A stretch of DNA of 64,000 bases from the NCBI GenBank assembly GCA_963082975.1, contig OY720347.1, positions 14,924,225 through 14,988,224 of the forward strand. Reading direction: 5' to 3'. Below, piece by piece: positions 33,776 to 45,000 of this stretch. A program made the translations under genes and the position numbers. The notes beneath the pieces were generated by a model. The model was not told the DNA's origin, made no database searches, and worked only from the letters and a program-made list of their open reading frames with translations. This DNA is from Labia minor (taxonomy: Eukaryota > Arthropoda > Insecta > Dermaptera > Spongiphoridae). How positions within the stretch are numbered: position 1 is the stretch's first letter; the number at the start of each line of letters is the position of its first letter.

Positions 33776-35185
33776 GTAGTGAAGAATAATAATTTTTCTT
33801 ATGACCTGCTATTAGGTCTTGATGCTATTACAAAATTTAATCTTATTCAAAATAATGATTTAGAGATATTGCAACGATTAGAAAATAATAAAATAATTAA
33901 AATAGATAGAAAAGACGATAAATTAGACGAATATTATCAAGTTAATTTTAACAAATTTAAAGAAGCAAATGAACTGAAGATAGATTTAAACCACATAAAT
34001 GATGATAATAAAAAAGGACAATTAATGCAACTAATTAAGAAATATAATGATGTATTTGCAAAATCGAAATTTGATATAGGTAGAGCTAAATCTAAAGAAG
34101 CAGAAATAAAGTTAATTAAGGAAGAATATATTACTTTGCGACCATATAAATGCTCAATGCCAGATGAAAAAGAAATTAAAACACAGGTAAAACAACTCTT
34201 AGAGGCAGATTTAATAGAAGAGTCAGACTCACCCTTCTCATCACCTGTAACACTTGCATACAAAAAAGAAGATGGTCGAAGGACAAGATTATGTATCGAT
34301 TTCAGAAGGTTGAATAGCTTAATTTTACCCGAATGTTATCCGTTTTCGACCATAAATGATGTGATAGACAAAGTGTCTAACTGCAAATATTTCACTGTAG
34401 TTGATATAAACTCGGCCTTCTGGAATATTCCTTTAAAAGAAAAAGATAGAGAAAAAACTTCATTCATCACAAATTTTGGAAAGTTCATGTTCAAGGTTCT
34501 GCCGTTTGGACTAAAGAATGCCCCAGCAATTTTTCAAAGGACTCTTTCAAATGTCATTAGAAGAAATAATCTTGATGAATGCTGTATAAATTACATTGAC
34601 GATATTTTGCTGTTTTCTAAAACATGGGATGAACATGTTGAACAAGTTAGGAAACTATTGCAAGTCATAGAAAAGGAGGGTTTCAAACTTAAATTGGAAA
34701 AATGCTCATTTGCTGCTAATTCAGTAAAGTATCTTGGTCATTTTATTCAAGAAAATAAAATATCTCCCACACAAGAAAACTTGATTGCGATAAGAAATCT
34801 AAAGAGACCAACAGATAAATCAGGAGTAAGAAGCATATTGGGATCGATAAACTTTTACTTGAAATATATTGAAAAAAGTTCGGAAAAGCTTGAACCTTTG
34901 CACAAACTATTGAAAAAAAATACAGAATTTAAATGGACTGATGACTGTGAGAACAGCTTCAATTTAATAAAGGAACATTTATGTTCAGCTCAAATTTTAG
35001 CAATTTATGATACCAACAAAGAGGTATTCATTGAAACGGACGCAAGTTTAAAGGGCTTAGGGGCAACTCTAAAACAACCTCAAGTTGATGGAAAGCTATA
35101 TCCAATAGCCTATTTTTCGAGAAGACTTTCTGAAAAAGAAAAAAAATTAGGCATTATCCATTTAGAGTGTAAGATATTTATTTAA
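33776..35185 (+). pseudogene. Ty3/gypsy reverse transcriptase and truncated RNase H
   Basis: A long open frame with canonical RT motifs in order: LCIDFRRLNSL, FTVVDINSAFWNIPL (first catalytic Asp), LPFGLKNAPAIFQR, and NYIDDILLFS (YIDD, catalytic Asp pair; YVDD or YIDD both occur in the superfamily). Then KCSFAANSVKYLGHFI follows, and the RNase H start FIETDASLKGLGATL. The frame stops ~20 residues after AYFSRRLSEKEKK, before the rest of RNase H and integrase. The intact RT frame indicates a relatively recent insertion compared with other relics here. Confidence 0.9.
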
Positions 35186-35378
35186 AAAAAAATATACTTT
35201 TACTCCAATTCCACTAATTAATTATTTTTTTTTAGTGGTTTAAACAATAACTTCTTGATAAATGATTTGTAATTAATTAAAATTTATTTATAATACAAAT
35301 TTTATCTTAACAGACAAAATGTGTTAAAAAAAGAATGTAATAAGAGTTCCATCAGCGATTTTTTCTTTCCTACTATAG
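35186..35378. other. Junction between retrotransposon and first recognised eIF4G exon
   Basis: AT-rich. An acceptor-like CAG at 35311-35313 precedes ACAAAATGTG, whose ATG is soon followed by a stop. The true first eIF4G exon and start codon are not identified. Confidence 0.4.
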
Positions 35379-36043
35379 CTTTGCAATATCCACAATTTCT
35401 GCCAAACTTTTCATTTTCCAACCAGCAAAGACAACAGAATCATCATAATTATTATCAAGCAACTGCTTCGGCTACACCTCCAAATCTAATGTTAAATTCT
35501 CAAAATATATATCCTTATCAAAACAATCAATGTATGTATAATTCAATTATAAATCATTTTTTTAATCTTGATTAATTTTATTATGAATGATACAAATGAT
35601 TTTTTAAAATTATATTAAACATAAGATCTTTTTTGTTTCAGTATATTATATAATGTAGCACAAAGACCTGCAGCCCCTGCAGTGACTGGACAACAAGTTC
35701 AACAGGGTGCGCAAACTCAGTCATTACCTCTTATACAACAGCATCCAATGCAACTTTCTATGGTAACAATGCCAATGCAAGCTGTTTCTACAGGTCAACA
35801 ACCTCAAACTCAAACTCAGAAAAGTATTTTTTCAACTAATTTACTTATTTATCATAATAATTATTAATTTAAATATTATTAATTTACAAAATTTATTTTT
35901 TAGATAAAAGACAAAGAAGAACTCATGCTGTAGATATTGTTGATCCTAAAACAATGCAGGATATAACTCCTGAATTATTTGATAATAAAGAATCTTCTCC
36001 TCCACGATCTGGAGAAAGTAGTGCTAGGGAAACTCCTCAACCG
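35379..36043 (+). CDS. eIF4G: eIF4G N-terminal exons 1-3
   Basis: The first two exons (35379-35535 and 35642-35823) are Gln/Pro/Ser-rich and disordered, with [20 protein letters not shown]. The third (35904-36043) encodes [20 protein letters not shown] and TPELF, which aligns with the KRERK.I.IRDP...DITEEI block preceding the eIF4E site in animal eIF4G. Donor choice in exon 1 is decided by phase: GT at 35536 keeps the frame, GT at 35532 does not. The link of exon 1 to the gene rests on phase and composition, so it is less certain than exon 3. Confidence 0.65.
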
Positions 36044-39000
36044 GTAAAAATAATTAAAATAAAATTCATTCCTTTATCATAGTAGATCAAATAGACCTTC
36101 TTTCTAATAATAAATTATTTTCTGATTTAGAATAATACTACATCTAATTCTGATGTTATTGCTCAATTTGCTGCATTCGTAAATAAAGTTACAAATGAAG
36201 AAAATGGCCCTGTAACAACAACACAAACATCGACTGGTTCTGTGATGGCAACTACCACTACGGTTGCTCATACTATTACTACTACTACTATTGTTAGTTG
36301 TGTACCTCAACATTAATATCACCTTCAGTAACAACTACAGCAAATATTTCATCTATTTCTGTTGAAGCTCCTTCTAACTTGACTGATAATTTAGATAGTG
36401 TTTCCAGTGAAGTGGAAATATCACAACCATCTAAAACAAGGGTGAGCAACCTTTTTAACCCACGGGCCAATTTCAATTTTAAAATTTTGGGGCGGGCCGC
36501 ACTTACTAATAATTTACAAAGCTTTATATATATACTAATAAACATTATAATATAAAAATACAAAATTAAAAAAAGTAAATATTTCATATATGGGTCATTC
36601 CACGTCAATTCAACTAGAAAATAGTCATTTTTTCACCCAAAATCTCAGATTTTTATGAAAATTGGTAAATATGTTCTATTTATAAACATGAAAAACACCA
36701 GCAAATTTTAATTTTTTATCTCACATAGTTTTTGAGTAATGGCAGTTTAAAGATTGGCGTTTTTAAATTTCCGAGTCTCGGATAAGGCCAAATAAAACGT
36801 GTATTGGAGAAGAAAATAATTTCTCATTCACTTATTTAACCTCCTATCTTGTTGAAATTTTTAAGGCATGTTCTTATAACTATGAGGAATTGTAAAAAAA
36901 ATATAACGGACCCCAAAATATTTTAAAAAAAATTATAAGTTGGACATTATAAAATTTTAAAATTACAAACAAGGTTTAGCGTAAAATGAAATATCACAAG
37001 GGAATTAGATAATCAAGAACTTTTTTATTCCTAAATTATCTACATGAAATGGGCTTTAATTTAATAAAATAAAAGTTTTGTGTATTTGCCTCCTTCTATT
37101 TACTAAGACCACTGCAAGTTACAACACATTAATTATGAGCAATATGAGAGTCTCAATGGCTGAATATTGTTAATAATTAGACATTTTAATATTAAATAAA
37201 ATATTTTTACCTAAAAATGTCCATCGAAGGAAAGTTTAACAGCATTCTTACAAACAAAGTTTGAAAACTATGAGGAAGAAGATAGGATCGAATTCAAACA
37301 GTGGGTAGCTACAGACAGGACACAGATGATAACTCAAACTTCAACCACACACACATTGATGAATTTATTGATGAACTAACAACAAAAATAGAAAAATTGA
37401 TCCCAAATTCTTATATCAATTCAATCAATTTTTCTATTTTTGTTGTTAGTTCATCAATAAATTCATCAATGTGTGTGTGGTTGAAGTTTGAGTTATCATC
37501 TGTGTCCTGTCTGAAGCTACCCACTGTTTGAATTCGATCCTATCTTCTTCCTCATAGTTTTCAAACTTTGTTTGTAAGAATGCTGTTAAACTTTCCTTCG
37601 ATGGACATTTTTAGGTAAAAATATTTTATTTAATATTAAAATGTCTAATTATTAACAATATTCAGCCATTGAGACTCTCATATTGCTCATAATTAATGTG
37701 TTGTAACTTGCAGTGGTCTTAGTAAATAGAAGGAGGCAAATACACAAAACTTTTATTTTATTAAATTAAAGCCCATTTCATGTAGATAATTTAGGAATAA
37801 AAAAGTTCTTGATTATCTAATTCCCTTGTGATATTTCATTTTACGCTAAACCTTGTTTGTAATTTTAAAATTTTATAATGTCCAACTTATAATTTTTTTT
37901 AAAATATTTTGGGGTCCGTTATATTTTTTTTACAATTCCTCATAGTTATAAGAACATGCCTTAAAAATTTCAACAAGATAGGAGGTTAAATAAGTGAATG
38001 AGAAATTATTTTCTTCTCCAATACACGTTTTATTTGGCCTTATCCGAGACTCGGAAATTTAAAAACGCCAATCTTTAAACTGCCATTACTCAAAAACTAT
38101 GTGAGATAAAAAATTAAAATTTGCTGGTGTTTTTCATGTTTATAAATAGAACATATTTACCAATTTTCATAAAAATCTGAGATTTTGGGTGAAAAAATGA
38201 CTATTTTCTGGTTGAATTGACGTGGAATGACCCATATATGAAATATTTACTTTTTTTAATTTTGTATTTTTATATTATAATGTTTATTAGTATATATATA
38301 AAGCTTTGTAAATTATTAGTAAGTGCGGCCCGCCCCAAAATTTTAAAATTGAAATTGGCCCGTGGGTTAAAAAGGTTGCTCACCCTTGCACTAGACTATT
38401 TTGATTAAAGAAAGGTTTATGGAAATTTAGTCCTTTGTAATTGGGACGCATTTTGAGTTTTTCTGCTTTCTTGTTACGCATTAATTTTAGTGATTGCGTA
38501 TTTATTCATGTTAAGGAGTTTGAAGAATTTAGATATAGCGAGTTTGTTTATGTTTACCAGTTAAAACAATCAATTTTTTTTTCTTCAATAATAAATTTGA
38601 AATAATCGGCGGTACCCTTGGTAATTTATCAGGGGGTTATTAATTATGAATTGTCTCAAATGTTTTTGCTTCTGTAAGGTAAATTAATTGAAATTTTTTA
38701 CTAATTTTCACGCCTGACATAAACATAATAAATTAGAAATATGGGGGTATATAATTTTCACTTCAAATTTTTATTATTTTAACATTAACACATATAGAGA
38801 CACATTGTTCCATTATTCATCAATTTTTAAACACAATTATCGAAAAACGATGAATAATTTTCATTTATTAGGTATATTTCACGTATTAGGTTCAAAGATT
38901 TAATATATTATAAAGATTCATTATATAGTTCATTCATTCAAGAGCCTTAAATTCTCGAAATATTGAGATTCTTAAAAAAAATTCTTAAGCAAATTTTATG

Positions 39001-42000
39001 ATTATTATTAAAACTGATTTGTTTTCTAGAAACGCAATGAGAAAGCTTCGAAATCGAAGGATCGGGACCGACCTAGTGCGGCTCCGGGGAGCAATGCTCC
39101 TTCAAACGAGACTTTGTCTTGTAATACTGGTGCAATTCCGAGGGAAATCCCCTTATCAAATATTGCATCTAACGAATCTTGCCGTTTTGTTCCTGCGGGA
39201 TATCTTGACGGGTAAATCATTTTCAATAATAAGTTTTTTTAGGTTGTTCCATATTTAACGTAAATAAAATATTCGATCTAGTTAATAAAAATAGAAATAA
39301 TTAATTTATATATAAAATTAATGGAAATAGTTAGAAATAAAATCACTTTTTATCACAAAAACTTTTAAAGTTTACATCTAAAACTGATCTCATATACATA
39401 TATATATATAAACGAGAATTTCCTTAATTGCTATCTTAATATTTTAATTCTCGAAACTAGTCTTGTAATTTTCCATTTTTTCATTTCATTATATTAATTT
39501 CATGATCCGCTTTTATTATAATTATAAATATTTCATTCTTTTAACAAGTAATTTGTCTTTTATGCTAATCTATTTTAATTCAATTATTTTTCTTCTAATA
39601 TTTTCCCATTTGATATTTATTTGATTCCATTTAATTCATACATTTAATTATAGTAATCATGATTCCATTCCATAAAAGTTATTATATATTATAAATTTTA
39701 AGTGAAAAAAACAAATTTGATAAGAGTAGGAATTTAAAATTCACATAAATTAGTTTTATTATAGAGGACATAGAAAAAAATAAAATATTACAAAAATGAT
39801 ACTGGTTAAATGCGTTTACTATGGATATTTAATAAATATAATTTAGATTGTCTTCATTAAAAATGGGACTTTTTTAAAAAACAAATTATATTGAAAATAA
39901 ATTAAGTAAATTAGAAAAATATATTTTGTTTTAATATAATATTGATGGTTTCAGATTGGTGAAACCTTCTCCATCTAAAGATTCGATTCCTACTAGTGGT
40001 TTCACCACCACTAAAACTGAAAATAATGCTTTACCTGTTGAATTTTCACCGTTGCCTGATTTATCAAATGTTCAACCTGCTGAAACTACTCATTCTCAGG
40101 CTGATATAAAAGAAAAGGAGAAAAAAGAAGAAGCTGTCTACATAAGTAGCAGTAGCAGCACTAATTCTAGCGATGATGAAAGTAAGTACCATTTATTTCT
40201 TCTTCTTCTTCTTCTATTATAGGCCTAAGGCCTGTTCTTCTTCACTATCCTCAGGTCTTTTTTTTTGGGAAGAGTACGCCCAGCAGTCAGCCCATTTTTT
40301 CGGTGGCTTGGTCTCTTGTGTTGCTGGCCTTCCATCCCGGGCTATATTCTCAAGAGCCCTACCGCGTTGGCTCTTCCTACGTGTTCGTTCCATTTTTACG
40401 GCGAATCTTAACCCATTTGCCGTAATAGGTTCGTTGCCGTGTCGTCAATGTGTTAATCATTCCAATTTTCGAGGCTGTGTGTGGTTCTTTGAGCAATTGT
40501 GATTTGCGTCTCTTGAGTAGATTGCTAGTCTCATCTCCGAGACGTGGATGTTCTAAGTTAAGTCGAAGCCTCCCAACACGACAAGGTGACATCCATGGTG
40601 GGGCTTGCCGGAGGCAGCTGATGTTAAATTAAATTGAAAATTTTTGTTCTTAGTTGGAATCGAACGCCAACTTCTTGCATGGAAAGTTGGTATCCTACGC
40701 TCTCGGCTACCCTGCCTCCGGCACCATTTATTTATGTATCATATAAGTGAAATAGATAGTTTTATATATTTAATTATTAAAATGACGAAACTAGAGTTGT
40801 TGAAATAATGTATTAACCAACTTTTTAAAGTTTCAATTCTAGAAGACTTTCTTTTATTATCAAATTTAATCAAAGTTTTTTGAAAAATAGAAAAATGATT
40901 TTGTTTGGTTAAATACTCACGAAATTTTAAATACTTTACATTAAAATTTTCTTCATTTTGCACAATTCTTTTTAATGTATAGGTTATAAAACCATTTTAC
41001 TGTAATTGTATTCAAAATTTAACTAGGGATTCCAAAATTAGTTTATATAATTCTCTACCAAGCAAATTTATAAATCTGATAATATCTTATAAATAATATA
41101 TTATTAAAGAAAAGTAATTGTCAATAAATTTCGAAATGTTGTTATTTTTCTATTTTACATTTTGATATTAATCAGAAAATTTGAAATTGTCTTGGCAGAA
41201 ATTGCATTTTTGAAAACTATTTTAGTTTTTGGCACTTATATATATTGAATATTATTGCAGAATTTTTGAATTAATTTTTATTATAAATAAACATTTTCTA
41301 AATTTGTTTTTTTTTTATTTGATTTTCAGGTTCAAACAAGAAAAAATCCAAAAGAGGAAGTCAAGTTGGAAGTACAAACACTTCCGTTTCCACTACAACC
41401 TCCAAAAGTGTTGAGCCTGAATTGTCGGATAGTGCTACTCCAACAATTGATCAACTTGTTTCTGGAGAGCCATCTCCTCCTGTATCTGTCAACCAGGCCC
41501 CAACTATAATGCAAGATCTTTCATCTATAGAAGATGAAAAATATTTAGAAGTTAAAACTTCTAACAATATACCTTCACAAATTGAAGATAAAAATTCCAA
41601 TATATCCAATAGTATTTCGAATTCTTCTTCAAGACCTGAATCACCTACAATTCAAAATAATAATTTTGAGCAGAAACTAGCCGTTGTTCCAAACATGTTT
41701 CTTAAAGCTAATGAATCATCTGAAAATGATGAAAAAGAGAAATTAGATAATAAAAATGATATAAATACAGAAACTACAGAAACTACTAATCACTTAACCG
41801 AAACAAAAACTGAACCTTCAGTTCCTGTTGTAAACAAAACTGAGCCAACTCCTCGAAGTAATCTTAAATATTCACAAGGTAAATTTATATTCCTGGCCAA
41901 AATTTGCAATATATATATATATATAATTACATTTTTATATTTTGTATTTCTAAATAATTGATTTTTGACATTTAGATCAATGGAGCCCGGTTAATCCTCT

Positions 42001-45000
42001 TGGTAAAAAGAAATATGGCCGAGAATTCCTTTTGGAGTTAATGAATGATCCTGAATCAAAGAAAAAACCTGATAATCTTCCAGATTTAGATGTTGTTATG
42101 AATAGTACCAGGGTAAATTATTTTCTATTTATTACTTGTTATTTTAAAAGAATAATTATTAAATTATTCTTTTAAAATAATAATAATAAAGTAATAATAA
42201 TATAATTATTCATTTTACAGGATTGGACTTCTCAACAAAGGACTTTTGATCGAATATCCAATATTCGTAATCAACATGATTTGCTTGCACCCACTTTTTT
42301 GAGAAGTGGAAACAATGCACGGCCTGTAAATATCAAATTTTAAAATTTAAAATTTCTCAACTAATAAAAATAAATATAAATGAATTTACAAATATTTTTT
42401 TTTATATTCTATAGCAAACCTTATCAAAACGAAATAGACAACAAGGCAAGCCTAACAAAGAAGGAAAACAAAATTTAATTCAATTTTCAATATCACTCAA
42501 AGAAGATGTTAAGCTTCATGAATCAGATAATGCTTGGAAACCTGGAAGATTTAAAGGAACTTCCATACCTAATGTAGATAATGAAATTCAAAAAACAGAC
42601 GATTTATATAAAAGAGTTAGAGGTGTTTTGAATAAATTAACACCTCAAAAGTTCGATACTTTGGTAAATCAAGTTAAAGAATTACCGATTGATAATTCAC
42701 AAAGATTGAAAGGTGTAATCGATTTAGTTTTCGATAAGGTGTGTATTAAATTAATCCAATTTTTTTAATAAATTATTATTTTCTTTTTATTTTTATTTCA
42801 AATTTAATTTTTACTTCTAATTTTCTAGGCCATCGATGAGCCATCATTTTCAGTTGCTTACGCTGCAATGTGTAAAGTTCTTCAAAACATGGCGGTCCCT
42901 AATTCTTCCAATACAAAACCTGGTGAAAAAGTTGAAACGGGTAATTTTCGAAAAATTTTAATCAATAGATGTCAAGAAGAATTTGAAAAAAATAAAGAAG
43001 CAGAAATTGATAAAGATAAAAAGCTTGAGGAAATTAAAAATTGTGTAGATCCCGTAAGTTATTATATTATATATACAGATTAAATAAAACAATAAAATGA
43101 TTACATTATTTAATGAAAGTAGTGAACCTAAAAATATTTTAAGGATAATTTCTTTATGATTAAATATAATTAATAAAAAATGAAAATATTAATAAATCGT
43201 TCTTTAATAATTGAAAAAAATTGTATTTTTAGGCAAAAAAGAAAGAATTACAATTGCAATTTGATGAAGATTGGAGAAAAATTCGAATGAAATCCTTGGG
43301 AAATATAAGGTACTAATAATTTGTTTAATAGAAAAGAAAGATTGAATATTTATTTATAGAACACTTGTCTTTTTCTTCTATTAAAGTCGGGTGTATCAGA
43401 AGTTGTATAAAAAATTAATAATGAATTATTGTTAATTTATTTTTTATTTAATGATTTTTATATTTATTTAAAATGATAAGCCTATAAAATAATGATAATT
43501 TTATATGATAAATTATTTCTTAATTTATTTTTAAATGATGAAACTATTTTTTATGTCAGACTAGAGTTTCTGAGTATCTTTGACGATTTTAAAATCTAAA
43601 CATTATAAATTAAAGTTTCTATTTCTTCTCTTATAGTTCATCTATTTATCATTTAACTACAAATATATTTTTAGATTCATTGGAGAATTATACAAATTAT
43701 CGATGTTGACTGTAAATATAATGATCCGATGTATCAAACATTTACTAAGCGGAGGTGATGAAGAAAGTTTAGAATGTCTATGTAAATTACTTACGACAAT
43801 TGGAAAAGATCTTGAAAGTAAAAGTAATAATAATTATCAGGTAATTATTTAATAATTTTAATCTTTCTATTATATATAATTATTTTTTAATTTTAATCTT
43901 AATATTTTTTTTTAGGATCTCGGTCCCTATATAGATCAAATGAAACAGCTTGCAAATCGAAGAGGAGAAATTTCATCTCGGGTCCGTTTTATGGTACAAG
44001 ATGTGGAAGAATTGCGATTAAATAAATGGGTTCCCAGAAGAGATGAATCTAATCCAAAAACTATCGATCAAATTCAAAAAGAAGCTGATCGTGAAAGAGA
44101 GACGATAGAAACTCTTAATTTAAATACTATGAATACTCCTCGAAAGGATGATAGACTTCAAGATCGTAGAAAACTTAGTAAGTTCGCTCCTATTGACTTT
44201 AAAATGAAAAATAATGTAAAAACATGTCCACTCAAGTTAGATTTGCCTTAAAAATAAATAATCATTAATTATATATTAAAACCATTGATTGATATTCGTT
44301 TCTTGTGAATTCATTAATTTATCAAAAATTAAATTTTTTCAGAAAATGAGGAATGGCAATCGGTATCTTGGAGAAGGCCTGCTCCTTTTGATTTAACAAA
44401 AATTAAACAATTAAAGGTTAGTTAGTTAACACTTTATTTTTAATATAATCTCAAATTTTCATCAAAATAATTTTTTAATATATATTATTTCGAAAATTAT
44501 AAATAATTTACTTTAACATCCTAATAATATATAATATAATCAACATTATTGAAATAAATTTATTATTATTTTGTTTTAAAGTTCACTTTTCTTATAATGT
44601 TTTTCTCTTATATAGCAAGGTTCACTTGATACCCATTTAGAACTTGGCTATAAAGGCAAATTTTCACAATGGCGCAGAGGAGTTTCCACGAAAACGGATG
44701 AGAAAAAATCAGCTTCATTTAATAGTAACAAATTTGCTGCATTAGATACAAGTGATGATAAACGTTCTTCAGATCTCATGAGATCTTCAAATACTTTAGG
44801 ATTGGACGTAGAAAGTGAACGTAAAAGAATGCTTAGCTCACATAAAAATGAAGGTAAAACCATAAATGCATAATAATGATAATAAACTATTTATTTAAAT
44901 TTTTAGCAATACCTTATTTTATTTGAATATTTTTCAATTTAGCTAGAGCAACTCCTCTAGTTTCTCGTTCTAATTCAAGGGATAATTCATCATCATCACA

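Larger units (their letters stand above)
32371..35185 (+). mobile_element. Degenerate Ty3/gypsy retrotransposon body without LTRs
   Basis: Gag, protease, reverse transcriptase and the start of RNase H occur in order, on +. Both LTRs and the integrase are absent; the coding region stops in early RNase H at ~35182 and is followed by host-like sequence. Breaks: a TGA at 32662 in the first gag frame, a frame change before 32811, another near 32906, and one in protease near 33760. It lies between the divergent transporter and eIF4G exons. Related families are common in arthropods. The clade is not resolved. Confidence 0.85.

Noticed and set aside
36585..37531. Several open frames on both strands across 36294-36608, 37301-37531 and 38217-38408
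   Set aside because: They are inside the palindromic hAT-like element. Two of them are mirror images of each other in the two arms, and none has a recognisable domain.
40173..40632. Three overlapping open frames in 40173-40632
   Set aside because: They fall within the tRNA-derived SINE bounded by an 11-bp target duplication and have no protein homology.
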